A DNA stretch of 64,000 nucleotides from JBBQZP01 sp038207585 (GCA_038207585.1 JBBQZP010000003.1:1-64000); one strand, 5' to 3'; shown: positions 16,786 to 25,223, numbered from the stretch's first letter. A program made the numbers and translations. Notes: a model not told the origin generated them from the letters alone.

Positions 16786-17901
16786 ATGCTGTTTGCCCTG
16801 CCTCAGTCCGACGTTCTGTATCAGGCCCTTCTGGACCGCGACGCGGCCTATGAGGGGCGGGCCTGGGTCGGCGTTACCTCAACCGACATCTTCTGTCGCT
16901 TGACCTGCCCGGCACGCAAACCCCTGACGCGGAACTGCGTGTTCCACGATAGCGTCGCCGCCTGTATCGAGGCGGGGTTCCGCCCCTGCAAACGCTGCAA
17001 ACCGCTGGAGACTTTGGCGAAGGCTGATCCGGCGGTGGTGGCGCTGACGCAGGCCTTGCAGGCCGATCCGTCGCGGCGCTGGACCGAAGGAGATGTGGCC
17101 GCAATGGGCCATGACCCGTCCACCGTACGGCGCATGTTCAAACGGCATTTCGGGATCACCTTTCTGGAAATGGCGCGTCTGTCGCGCATCCGGTCGGGGG
17201 CCGAAGCTTTGCGGGGCGAGGCCCGCGTGATAGATGCGCAACTGGATGCCGGGTTCGAATCGGGGTCTGGCTTTCGTGCCGCCTTCGCGCGGATCATGGG
17301 CCGCGCGCCGGCCTCATTTACGGGCGGCGAGGCTCTGCGTGCCGATTTCATCGACACTCCCATCGGTGCGATGATTGCTGTGGCAGACCAGCACGCCCTG
17401 CACCTGCTGGAGTTCTTTGACCGCAAGGCCCTGCCCGCGGAATTGAAGCGCCTGTCCACCCGCTGCAACGCCGCTATCGGCATCGGCCGTTTCGCCCCGG
17501 CCGATCAGATCGCGGCCGAGCTTGCCGCGTTCTTTGCCGGGGATGACATGGCGTTCAAAACCCCGCTCGCTCTGGCTGGAACGCCCTTTTCGCGCAGCGT
17601 CTGGACCGAACTGCGCCGGATCAAACCCGGCGAAACCCGCAGCTATGCGCAACTCGCGGCGGCCATTTCTCGGCCTTCGGCAGTGCGTGCTGTGGCGCAG
17701 GCGAACGGCGCGAATATCTTTGCCATTGTCATCCCCTGCCATCGCGTCATCGGCGCGGATGGCAGCCTTACGGGCTATGGCGGTGGGCTGTGGCGCAAAC
17801 AGTGGCTGTTGGAGCATGAATCCGGGCGCTCATCCCTTCCTGACGGTCGGTCTTCGCTGGCCGCAGCGAAAACGCCTGCTAGGGCGGATGAGCGGCACTA
17901 G
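16786..17901 (+). CDS. ada: Ada: methylated-DNA repair protein and transcriptional activator
   Basis: 371 residues with the complete three-part Ada layout. The zinc domain has four cysteines at 37, 41, 68 and 71; Cys37 is the expected methylphosphotriester acceptor. An AraC-type helix-turn-helix region follows (about 80-180, with STVRRMFKRHFG and GFESGSGFRAAF). The C-terminal O6-methylguanine methyltransferase carries IPCHRVIG with acceptor Cys318 and the SRPSAVRAVAQANG recognition stretch. Acceptance of a methyl group on Cys37 switches the protein into an activator of repair genes. A TAGGA site lies six bases before the ATG. The stop overlaps the convergent slt stop by four bases. Confidence 0.95.
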   Translation: MLFALPQSDVLYQALLDRDAAYEGRAWVGVTSTDIFCRLTCPARKPLTRNCVFHDSVAACIEAGFRPCKRCKPLETLAKADPAVVALTQALQADPSRRWTEGDVAAMGHDPSTVRRMFKRHFGITFLEMARLSRIRSGAEALRGEARVIDAQLDAGFESGSGFRAAFARIMGRAPASFTGGEALRADFIDTPIGAMIAVADQHALHLLEFFDRKALPAELKRLSTRCNAAIGIGRFAPADQIAAELAAFFAGDDMAFKTPLALAGTPFSRSVWTELRRIKPGETRSYAQLAAAISRPSAVRAVAQANGANIFAIVIPCHRVIGADGSLTGYGGGLWRKQWLLEHESGRSSLPDGRSSLAAAKTPARADERH

Positions 17902-19850
17902 CCCTTCAACTCCGCCGTCACCCGGACCGGACCAACTGTGCCGCGCAGTTTCGCGCGGTAGATGACCAGAGATTCCACCACACGCATCACATAGGTACGG
18001 GTTTCCGAAAACGGGATCGTCTCGACCCAGTCGACGACATCTACGTCCGGGCGGCGCGGATCGCCCAGTTCCGTGATCCAGCGCCGGGGCCGCCCCGGAC
18101 CCGCATTGTACCCCGACGCAACCAGCGCGATGGACGGGCCGAACTCTTCAACCAGACCCGCCAGATATTCGCTGCCCATCGCCGCGTTATAGCCGGGGTC
18201 GCTGGTCAGCTTGCCCAACTCGTACTCCCGCCCCAGCTTGGCCGCCATCAACTTGGCGGTGCCCGGCATCACCTGCATCAGCCCGCGCGCACCGACATGG
18301 CTTTGCGCTGCCGGATTGAACTCGCTTTCCCGCCGCGCGATCGACAAAGCAAGGGCGCGGCTGACGGCCAGACCTTCCGGCACCATGTCGGTTAGCGGGA
18401 AATAGGCGCGCGGCAAAATCACTCCACGTTCCGCCGCCTGTTTGGCAACCAGCACGGCGATATGCGGTTGCTTGACCTGCAGGGCCAGATCGGCCAGCTG
18501 GTCCAGCTCTGCGCCGTTCAGACCTTCTGCCAGATGCAGGATGAACCGTTTTGCCAGCGTGACATCGCCGGTCCGCAACAGCAACAGCGCCGCTTCCAGC
18601 GTGCTTGATCCGGCAAAGCGTGCCTGCCGCCAGTCTACGGGGCGGGCATCGGCGATCAGGCTTACGTCAAGCGTTTGCCCCAGATGCTCTGCAGCGAGCA
18701 AACCATAATAGGCCGTCTGATACTGCGCCGCCGCCCGATATTCCTTGGTCGCCGCATCCCGCGCGCCTTTCGCCTCATAGGCCCGCGCCTGCCAGTAAAG
18801 AGCGCGCGACAGGCTGATGGGCGTTGCAACGCCGCTTTCCAGATGCTTGAAATGCGCCAGCGCGGCATCGGCGTCGCTCAGGCTGCGCAGCGCGATAAAG
18901 CCCGACAGAAACTCCAGATCGGCGAAATTCCCGCCTTCGGTCAGAAAGTGGCGCGAGGCCACGCGGTAGGCCGTCTTGGGCTGCCCATTGCGCAAGAGCC
19001 ATCGCGCCAATAATGCGCGGCGCGGGGCCCATGCCTCAGGGTGGCCAAGGCCCGCCACCGAATCCGACCGCTCCTGTATCAGCGTTGCGGCGTCGTCGTA
19101 GAGATCGCGCTTCATGCGCCAGATGAACCGGTCGTAGGCCAGACCCGCATCACCCCCGCGGGCTTTGGGCACAGCATTGATCAGGGACGTCACCCCGTCG
19201 GCGCCGGTTTGCAACCCGATCCGCGCGGCGGCCACGGCCCGCGCATCCCCGGAAATCCGAGGCAGCATCCGGCGCGCCTGCACCAAATCGCCGTCCCACA
19301 ACAGCCGCTCGGTCCGGGCAGAGTTCTGCGCCGCCACAGCCTTGGGGGCCAGCGTCAGCAGCGCGTCTTCCTGATCCGGCGAAAGGGTCAGATCACGCCA
19401 CGCACGCGCCGCCTCGGCCTCGGCCTTTTCGGTTTCGCCTGACGTGGCATAGGATTGGGCCAGAGCCACCGCCCCGCCGCCGGTGCGCGGCAGATCTCCG
19501 CCGAAATACACGATCACCCGGCCCGGCGTGGTGGACCGCGCCACCGCCGCCTCGCCCTTCTGGCGCAGCAGGTCCAGCCCCGGCCAATCGGGGCGACGTA
19601 TCAGAAACGCCTCATATTCGCCCAGAAACCCCTCACCCTCGCGCAGGCGCGTCCAGGTCACGACATCCTGGCCCACGGCAGACGTGCCCTGCGCCGCTGC
19701 TGCCGCGCCATCCCAATCGCGGGCATCCGCAAGGGCCATCGCATCGCGCAGGGCCGACACATCATCGGCATGCGCCGGAAAACCAAGACACAGCGCAAGT
19801 GCCAAAGCACGCAAAACCACAAAGTAGCGAAAGGGATAGGGGATGTTCAT
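17898..19850 (-). CDS. slt: Soluble lytic murein transglycosylase
   Basis: 650 residues from the ATG at 19850; the frame extends further upstream but without a signal peptide. The chosen start gives a short basic stretch and the signal YFVVLRALALALCLGFPAHA. A long alpha-helical superhelical domain precedes a C-terminal SLT domain (about 490-620) with the catalytic glutamate in SIARRESEFNP, then GARGLMQVMPGTAK and SGYNAGPGRPRRW. The enzyme cleaves peptidoglycan glycan chains to anhydro-muropeptides in the periplasm. It is divergent from dapA. Confidence 0.92.
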   Translation of the reverse strand: MNIPYPFRYFVVLRALALALCLGFPAHADDVSALRDAMALADARDWDGAAAAAQGTSAVGQDVVTWTRLREGEGFLGEYEAFLIRRPDWPGLDLLRQKGEAAVARSTTPGRVIVYFGGDLPRTGGGAVALAQSYATSGETEKAEAEAARAWRDLTLSPDQEDALLTLAPKAVAAQNSARTERLLWDGDLVQARRMLPRISGDARAVAAARIGLQTGADGVTSLINAVPKARGGDAGLAYDRFIWRMKRDLYDDAATLIQERSDSVAGLGHPEAWAPRRALLARWLLRNGQPKTAYRVASRHFLTEGGNFADLEFLSGFIALRSLSDADAALAHFKHLESGVATPISLSRALYWQARAYEAKGARDAATKEYRAAAQYQTAYYGLLAAEHLGQTLDVSLIADARPVDWRQARFAGSSTLEAALLLLRTGDVTLAKRFILHLAEGLNGAELDQLADLALQVKQPHIAVLVAKQAAERGVILPRAYFPLTDMVPEGLAVSRALALSIARRESEFNPAAQSHVGARGLMQVMPGTAKLMAAKLGREYELGKLTSDPGYNAAMGSEYLAGLVEEFGPSIALVASGYNAGPGRPRRWITELGDPRRPDVDVVDWVETIPFSETRTYVMRVVESLVIYRAKLRGTVGPVRVTAELKG

Positions 19851-19943
19851 GCGCCGGAATCTGCCAGACCCCCCCGGCAGGCGCAACTCACAACCTTGCA
19901 ATGAAGCGGCTTTGCGCGCGGGTGCTTGGCAAGGCGCGTGCGC

Positions 19944-19973
19944 GGCGCTAGGAAGGCGGGCGCTAGGAAGGCG
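19944..19973. repeat. Exact tandem duplication of a 15-bp unit upstream of dapA
   Basis: GGCGCTAGGAAGGCG occurs twice head-to-tail (19944-19958 and 19959-19973) in the slt/dapA divergent region, about 45-75 bases before the dapA start. Each unit has GCTAGG, which may be a weak -10-like element; the same hexamer precedes the ada and rnr starts, where it may only be part of the ribosome binding site. Its role is unknown. Confidence 0.6.
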
Positions 19974-20018
19974 CGGTTGCACCGGGGCCAAAGCCCCCAC
20001 CACTTAAGGAGACGTCAC

Positions 20019-20894
20019 ATGATCAGAGGGTCCATGCCCGCACTCGTGACGCCGTTCAAGAACGGCGCTCTGGATCTGGTGACGCTCAAAAAGCTGGTGG
20101 AGTGGCACATTGCCGAGGGCTCGCACGGCCTCGTACCCGTGGGCACCACCGGCGAAAGCCCGACGCTTTCCCATGCGGAACACGGGCAGGTCATCGCCGA
20201 GGTCGTCAAGGCCGCAGCGGGCCGCGTGCCGGTGATCGCCGGCGCGGGGTCCAACAACACCGCCGAAGGCATCGACCTTGTGCGCCATGCACAATCGGTG
20301 GGCGCCGATGCGGTGCTTGTTGTCACACCCTATTACAACAGGCCGACGCAAGCCGGGCTGATCGCGCATTACACGGCGTTGCACGATGCCTGCGATCTAC
20401 CGATCATCATCTACAACATTCCGGGCCGGTCGGTCGTGGACATGTCACCCGACACGATGGGCCAGCTTGCCAAACTGCCCCGGATCGTCGGCGTGAAAGA
20501 TGCCACCGGCAAGCTGGAGCGTGTCAGCCAGCAACGCATCACCTGCGGCCCCGATTTCATCCAGTTGTCGGGCGAAGACGCAACCGCCCTGGGTTTCAAC
20601 GCACATGGCGGCACCGGCTGCATTTCGGTAACAGCCAACGTCGCCCCGAAACTCTGCGCCGAATTCCAGGAGGCGACGCTGGCGGGTGACTATGCCCGCG
20701 CGCTGCTCCTGCAAGACCGCCTGATGCCATTGCACGAGGCGATCTTCATCGAGCCGGGCCTAGTGGGCGCGAAATACGGTCTGTCCGTTCTGGGCCTGTG
20801 CAGCGACGAGGTGCGCCTGCCTCTGGTCGGCCTGACAGATGGCACCAAAGACCGCATCCGCGCCGGAATGCGCCACGCCGGGCTGATCAACTGA
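20019..20894 (+). CDS. dapA: 4-hydroxy-tetrahydrodipicolinate synthase
   Basis: 291 residues, the standard length for DapA. The start ATG at 20019 follows AAGGAG. The Schiff-base lysine is Lys160 in VGVKDATG, with the YY pair in TPYYNRPT, the GTTGE phosphate/pyruvate-binding loop (42-46) and the GNIPGR-like YNIPGRSV segment. The enzyme condenses pyruvate and aspartate semialdehyde, the first committed step of diaminopimelate and lysine synthesis. In many alphaproteobacteria slt, dapA and smpB are close neighbours; here smpB is three kilobases downstream. Confidence 0.96.
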   Translation: MIRGSMPALVTPFKNGALDLVTLKKLVEWHIAEGSHGLVPVGTTGESPTLSHAEHGQVIAEVVKAAAGRVPVIAGAGSNNTAEGIDLVRHAQSVGADAVLVVTPYYNRPTQAGLIAHYTALHDACDLPIIIYNIPGRSVVDMSPDTMGQLAKLPRIVGVKDATGKLERVSQQRITCGPDFIQLSGEDATALGFNAHGGTGCISVTANVAPKLCAEFQEATLAGDYARALLLQDRLMPLHEAIFIEPGLVGAKYGLSVLGLCSDEVRLPLVGLTDGTKDRIRAGMRHAGLIN

Positions 20895-21799
20895 CCGCCG
20901 CCCCCGCCGCGCAAGGCAACCTGCGCGGCAGCCTTCTGATGGTCGCCGCGATGGCGGGGTTTGCAGTCGAGGATATGTTCCTCAAACGCGCCGCCGTGAC
21001 GGTTCCGGTGGGTCAGATCCTGATGATTTTCGGCGCTCTGGGCACGCTGGGGTTTGCAGCGCTGACTTTGCGGCGGGGCGAGCGCGTGTTGCACCCCGCC
21101 ATCCTGACACGGCCCGTTCTGATCCGTGCGGCGTTCGAGGTGATGGGGCGGCTGTTCTACACCCTTGCCATCGCGCTGACCGCGCTGTCCAGCGCCTCGG
21201 CCATTTTGCAGGCCACCCCGCTGGTCGTGGTGGCGGGCGCCGCGCTGATCTTTGGTGAAACGGTCGGCTGGCGCCGTTGGGCCGCAATCTGTGTGGGTTT
21301 CGCGGGCGTGCTGATCATCCTGCGGCCCGGCCTTGCGGGGTTCACGCCCTTGTCACTGCTGGCGGTGGCCGGAATGATCGGCTTTGCCGGTCGCGATCTG
21401 GCAACGCGGGCGGCTCCTCCGGTTCTGTCGAACCTGCAACTGGGCGTCTACGGCTTTGCGATGATGGTGCCGACCGGGGCAGGATTGCTTGCGTTTTCCG
21501 GCGGGGCAATGGTGCCCGGACCGGATGCCGCACTGGATCTGGGACTGGCGTCGGTGGTCGGCGTTGCCGCCTATTACGCGCTGACCGCCGCGATGCGGAT
21601 GGGTGAAATCTCGGTGATAGCCCCCTTCCGCTATACGCGACTGGTGTTCGCGCTGATCTTCGGGATAACTGTGTTCGCAGAACGCCCCGACGCGGCAACG
21701 CTGATCGGCTCTGCCATCATCGTAGTGTCGGGGATTTACACGCTTTTGCGGTCACGCAAGGTGGCGCAGGCCGCGAAAAACGGCGAATCACTCCGCTAA
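20891..21799 (+). CDS. DMT/EamA family transporter 3
   Basis: About 302 residues and ten membrane segments. In-frame sequence begins inside dapA; a CTG at 20891 overlaps the dapA stop (CTGA), mimicking the ATGA couplings elsewhere, while the first ATG (20939) would start inside the first helix (LLMVAAMAGFAVEDM). I therefore favour the CTG, which is unusual and unproven. The protein shares GWRRWAAICVGFAGVLIIL with transporter 2 but has otherwise diverged. Substrate unknown. Translational coupling to dapA does not imply a lysine-related role. Confidence 0.75.
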   Translation: MTAAPAAQGNLRGSLLMVAAMAGFAVEDMFLKRAAVTVPVGQILMIFGALGTLGFAALTLRRGERVLHPAILTRPVLIRAAFEVMGRLFYTLAIALTALSSASAILQATPLVVVAGAALIFGETVGWRRWAAICVGFAGVLIILRPGLAGFTPLSLLAVAGMIGFAGRDLATRAAPPVLSNLQLGVYGFAMMVPTGAGLLAFSGGAMVPGPDAALDLGLASVVGVAAYYALTAAMRMGEISVIAPFRYTRLVFALIFGITVFAERPDAATLIGSAIIVVSGIYTLLRSRKVAQAAKNGESLR

Positions 21800-21837
21800 G
21801 CAATCCATCAACACATTGAGATTACGTTATTTTTTGC

Positions 21838-21852
21838 TTAACCTGCGGTTAA
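21838..21852. promoter_or_regulatory. Perfect CtrA-type box (TTAA-N7-TTAA)
   Basis: TTAA (21838-21841), seven bases CCTGCGG, TTAA (21849-21852), followed by CG. This is an exact match to the alphaproteobacterial CtrA consensus and is itself palindromic (TTAACC-TGC-GGTTAA). It sits in a 218-base gap, about 165 bases upstream of the Hint-like gene at 22018, in an AT-rich stretch (TTATTTTTTGC) likely to hold a promoter. Confidence 0.6.
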
Positions 21853-22017
21853 CGCGCGAAAGATTTGTCCGCTATCGGGCGTGCGGGGTCAGGACCGTTT
21901 CCGCTGCCACACCAGTGCCACAGATGTGCCGTGAAGGTGTCCAGAAAACGGCAAATTTCGGGTGCTTGTTAGGCACAAGGTCAAGGCGACCCCCGATAAA
22001 CCCAAAGGATCAGACCC

Positions 22018-22614
22018 ATGTTCATGCAAGACATCACCCGCACCGCTTCCGTTCATGTCATCCCTGCACAGCGCGTCAACGCGGGCCTTGTGGCGGGCAC
22101 GATGGTCGAAACCGCACAGGGCTGGCGCACCGCCGAAACCCTGCGCCGGGGCGACCTTCTGCACAGCTTTGACGGCGGGTTGGTCCGCATCGTGGCGCTG
22201 GATCGCCGCTGGCTGCAACCGGGGGGGCGGTCAAGCCTGATCCATGTGCCGGGCGGCGCGTTCGATTGCTGCTCGGACGTGCTTCTGGCCGAGGATCAGC
22301 ATCTGCTTGTTAACACGCTGCACGACGCCAGCCTGCCCGATGCGATGGATGTGCTGATCCCCGCCGCGGCCCTTGCCGGGCACCACGGCGCGCGCCGGAT
22401 CACCCCGCATGAGGCTACAGAGGTGATCACCCCGGTGTTCGAGGGGGAAGAGGTTTTGTGGGCCAATTCGGGCCTGCGCCTGCACGCTCCGTCTGTGCGG
22501 CAGGGTGCGGGGCGGCTTCCGGGGGCCGACTTCACCCGCCTTGATCTGCCGCAAGCCCGCGCCCTGTTGCGCCGGATTGCAATGCGGGTGGACGGTCTGG
22601 CGGCGGTGGCTTAG
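22018..22614 (+). CDS. Stand-alone Hint-like domain protein lacking the catalytic Cys
   Basis: 198 residues without a Sec signal. The central part aligns by eye to the Hint (Hedgehog/intein) proteins common in Roseobacter relatives: LVAGTMVETAQGWRTAETL, then RRGDLLHSFDGG, and LLAEDQHLLV. In the canonical form, as in the protein at 56527-58101, the first block starts with Cys (CFVAGTM); here that position is Leu, so the N-S acyl shift of active Hint domains is not expected. The His of the DQH block remains. A perfect CtrA box lies upstream. The ending ARALLRRIAMRVDG is helical. The function is unknown; a non-cleaving, perhaps secreted, relative is my inference. Confidence 0.65.
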   Translation: MFMQDITRTASVHVIPAQRVNAGLVAGTMVETAQGWRTAETLRRGDLLHSFDGGLVRIVALDRRWLQPGGRSSLIHVPGGAFDCCSDVLLAEDQHLLVNTLHDASLPDAMDVLIPAAALAGHHGARRITPHEATEVITPVFEGEEVLWANSGLRLHAPSVRQGAGRLPGADFTRLDLPQARALLRRIAMRVDGLAAVA

Positions 22615-22643
22615 GTTTGCCACCTGCAAGACCGGAAAACCCG

Positions 22644-23444
22644 ATGACCGACACCCTCGCCATCACCGCCGCCAACCGCGCCGCATGGGATGCCTCGGCC
22701 CCCCTGCACGGCGCGGGGGCCGAATGGGAGCGGTTGACGGCGGGCTTTACGAAACCGGGTTTTTCGACGCTGGACCCGACACTGACCGAAACGCTGACCG
22801 CGCTGCACCCCGCAAACCGCCGCGCCGTGCAGATCGGCTGCAACAACGGGCGGGAGTTGTTGTCTCTGGCCTCGCTTGGTGCCGTGCCCGCCCTGGGCAT
22901 CGACCAGTCGGCGGGGTTTTTGGAACAGGCCGAAACGCTGGCGCAGATTGCAGGCTTTTCGCCTCAGTTCCTATGCGCCAACATCTACGACCTGCCCCCT
23001 GACACGCCCACCGATCACGACCTTGGCCTGATCACCATCGGCGTTCTGAACTGGATGCCCGATCTGCCCGGCTTCTTTGCCGCCGTGGCAGGGCTTCTGA
23101 AACCCGGCGCGCCCCTGGTGATCTATGAAACCCACCCGTTTCTGGAGATGTTCGAGCCGGGCGGCGACACGCCCCACACCCCCACCCTCAGCTATTTTTC
23201 AACCGAACCCCATATCGACACCGATGCCATAACCTATGACGGATCAGACGGCGGCGAAGTGGCCGCGTCCTATTGGTTCAGCCATACGCTCGGCCAGATC
23301 GTGACGGACTGCATAAACGCCGGGTTCACGCTGGACCGCCTGACCGAACACCCCCATTCGAACCGCGAGGTCGAATATGACCAATATGAAAACCGCACAG
23401 CGCAAATCCCGATGAGCTTCACTCTGGTTGCCCACCGCACCTAA
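22644..23444 (+). CDS. Class I SAM-dependent methyltransferase
   Basis: 266 residues. The start ATG at 22644 lies 30 bases after the Hint-like gene and follows a GGAAAA stretch. The SAM-binding glycine-rich motif is VQIGCNNGRELLSLA (about 64-78), motif II acidic residue follows in ALGIDQSAG, and a DLGLITIGVLNWMPDL stretch corresponds to motif IV. It resembles small-molecule methyltransferases of the Methyltransf_25/11 group. The substrate is not inferable. It converges on the ion-channel gene with a four-base overlap. Confidence 0.8.
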   Translation: MTDTLAITAANRAAWDASAPLHGAGAEWERLTAGFTKPGFSTLDPTLTETLTALHPANRRAVQIGCNNGRELLSLASLGAVPALGIDQSAGFLEQAETLAQIAGFSPQFLCANIYDLPPDTPTDHDLGLITIGVLNWMPDLPGFFAAVAGLLKPGAPLVIYETHPFLEMFEPGGDTPHTPTLSYFSTEPHIDTDAITYDGSDGGEVAASYWFSHTLGQIVTDCINAGFTLDRLTEHPHSNREVEYDQYENRTAQIPMSFTLVAHRT

Positions 23445-23887
23445 GGTCCGCGTTTGCGGCGCGATTCCACCTGACCCAGCCGAACATGGCGCAGCGCCTC
23501 CACCAGCAGCGCCGTCAGCAGGCCAAAGTTCAAAAGCCCGTTCGCCGCAGCCATCCCGCCCAGTAGCCGCCACTGATGCGGCAGCAGGATATCGCCGAAC
23601 CCCAGAGTGGTGAAACTGACCAACGAGAAATAGACCGACTCCTCCATCGTGGCGAACACACCCAGAAACCGGAACGCAAACGCCCAGACCCAGACGCCCG
23701 CCGTGATCACCCCCAGCACCCACAGCGACACGCCCGCGATAACCAGCATCAGCTTGGGTCGGTGCGGCTCGCGCATCAGCCAAGTGTGGCTGCGCGACAA
23801 CGCAACCTCCATCGCAACAGCACTTGCCCCAGCTATCAGAATCGACACCAGCAACAGCCCCGACCCCAAAAGAATTTGCACCAACAC
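23441..23887 (-). CDS. Two-TM-type potassium/ion channel protein
   Basis: 148 residues with about four hydrophobic stretches. The pore region reads VSFTTLGFGDILLP, that is, a TxGFGD selectivity-filter pattern typical of Ion_trans_2 channel domains, followed by a transmembrane helix. No RCK/TrkA regulatory domain is attached, so gating is unexplained. The start is GTG at 23887 or a second GTG at 23881; no ATG fits. It ends overlapping the methyltransferase stop by four bases. Monovalent cation conduction is inferred from the filter. Confidence 0.75.
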   Translation of the reverse strand: MLVQILLGSGLLLVSILIAGASAVAMEVALSRSHTWLMREPHRPKLMLVIAGVSLWVLGVITAGVWVWAFAFRFLGVFATMEESVYFSLVSFTTLGFGDILLPHQWRLLGGMAAANGLLNFGLLTALLVEALRHVRLGQVESRRKRGP

Positions 23888-23992
23888 CGCCGTTATCCCC
23901 CGTCTGTTGCCACATCATGCAGCCCGCGCCGCCCGAACGCCACCGCCCGTGATCTGGACTTCACCCCCGCCAGACCTTATCTGAACCAGATC

Positions 23993-24466
23993 ATGGTCGA
24001 AAAATCTGATCCAAACTCCAAACTGATCGCCGAAAACCGGCGTGCGCGCTTCGATTTCTTTATCGAAAGCGATCTGGAGGCTGGGATCATGCTGTTCGGA
24101 TCGGAAGTGAAATCGCTGCGCAAGGGCGGGTCGAACATCGCCGAAAGCTATGCCTCGGTCGAGAATGGCGAGTTGTGGCTGATCAACGGCTATGTCGCCC
24201 CCTATGTGCAGGCGAAAACCTTTGGCCACGACGAACGCCGCAAACGCAAGCTTCTGGTATCGAAAAAGGAACTGGCCCGGCTTTGGAACGCCACCGCGCG
24301 CGAAGGCATGACCATCGTGCCGATGAAGATGTATTTCAACGACCGCGGCATCGTGAAGCTGAAACTCGGCATCGCCAAGGGCAAGAAACAGGCCGACAAA
24401 CGCGCAACTGAGGCCAAACGCGATTGGGACCGGCAGAAAAGCCGGCTGCTGAAGCTGAATGGCTGA
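23993..24466 (+). CDS. smpB: SsrA-binding protein SmpB
   Basis: 157 residues, the usual length. It has the conserved SmpB line LIAENRRARFDFFI, then GSEVKSLRKG, SNIAESYASVENGELWL and the basic tail GKKQADKRATEAKRDWDRQKSRLL. SmpB binds tmRNA and brings it to stalled ribosomes for trans-translation. The reading frame is open far upstream (to 23576), but that region runs antisense to the channel gene; the ATG at 23993 matches the family N-terminus. It overlaps the following GST gene by eight bases. Confidence 0.96.
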   Translation: MVEKSDPNSKLIAENRRARFDFFIESDLEAGIMLFGSEVKSLRKGGSNIAESYASVENGELWLINGYVAPYVQAKTFGHDERRKRKLLVSKKELARLWNATAREGMTIVPMKMYFNDRGIVKLKLGIAKGKKQADKRATEAKRDWDRQKSRLLKLNG

Positions 24467-25115
24467 CGCCTTTCGCCCCGACCTGATGCTGACGGGCTAC
24501 CGCTACAGCGTCTACACTTGGATCGCGCGCATGGCTTTGGCCGAAAAGGGGCTGGAGCATGGCTACCGAGAGGCCGACCCCTATTCCAACCCGCCGCCCG
24601 AAAGCCTGACGCGGCTGCACCCTTTTGCCCGCGTGCCGGTGCTGGATCACGATGGCTTCGTGCTTTACGAAACCGCCGCGATCCTGCGCTATCTGGATGC
24701 GCAATTCCCCGACCCCTGCCTGACACCCAAAGACCCGCAAGCGGCGGCGCGGATGGTGCAGGTGATCTCGATCTTCGACAATTATGGCTACTGGCCGCTG
24801 ATACGGCAGGTCTTTGCGCACAGCGTGTTTCGCCCCCTGGAAGGCGAAGACCCGGTGCCCGCCGAACTGGCCGCTGGCCTTGCCGCCGCCCCCCGCGTGC
24901 TTCGCGCGCTTGAAACGATTGCGGCCGAGGGGCAAGTTCTGGCTGGTGATGTAACCCTGGCCGACCTGCATCTGGGGCCGATGCTGGCCTATTTCGCACT
25001 GGCCAAAGAGGGCGCGCAGATGCTGGCGGACTTCCCCGCCCTGACCGCCCGCATTGCAGCCCTGCGCCAGCGCCCCGCTTTCCGCGCGACGGAACCGGTT
25101 CTGGTTCCGCGCTGA
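24459..25115 (+). CDS. Glutathione S-transferase family protein
   Basis: 218 residues. N-terminal thioredoxin-like domain with YRYSVYTWIARMALAEKGL, the cis-proline in FARVPVLDHDG and the glutathione-contacting E(T)AAI in LYETAAILRYLD. The C-terminal helical domain carries TLADLHLGPMLAYF. It may detoxify electrophiles or reduce disulfides; the substrate is unknown. It starts within the smpB 3' end, so both are likely on one transcript. Confidence 0.85.
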   Translation: MADAFRPDLMLTGYRYSVYTWIARMALAEKGLEHGYREADPYSNPPPESLTRLHPFARVPVLDHDGFVLYETAAILRYLDAQFPDPCLTPKDPQAAARMVQVISIFDNYGYWPLIRQVFAHSVFRPLEGEDPVPAELAAGLAAAPRVLRALETIAAEGQVLAGDVTLADLHLGPMLAYFALAKEGAQMLADFPALTARIAALRQRPAFRATEPVLVPR

Positions 25116-25180
25116 CCCCTTTCCCCTATGTCGCATGACATCCTTGCCGGATCGTAATTCCTCTGCGATTGTCGCCTCAG

Positions 25181-25223
25181 CCGGGACAATGATCCCGGTA
25201 TGAGGGAACCGGGTTCAAACCCG
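25181..25223 (+). promoter_or_regulatory. Two adjacent hairpins in the leader of the glycine-rich gene
   Basis: CCGGGA (25181-25186) pairs with TCCCGG (25193-25198), and CGGGTT (25210-25215) pairs with AACCCG (25218-25223). The second stem ends a few bases before the AAGGGAAGGAAAG ribosome-binding stretch of the gene starting at 25243. The CCGGG/CCGGG-like arms could also pair alternatively, as in an RNA switch or attenuator. It matches no riboswitch class that I know. Confidence 0.4.

Noticed and set aside
23576..23992. 139-codon N-terminal extension of SmpB
   Set aside because: Antisense to the ion-channel gene and absent from the SmpB family; the ATG at 23993 gives the standard N-terminus.
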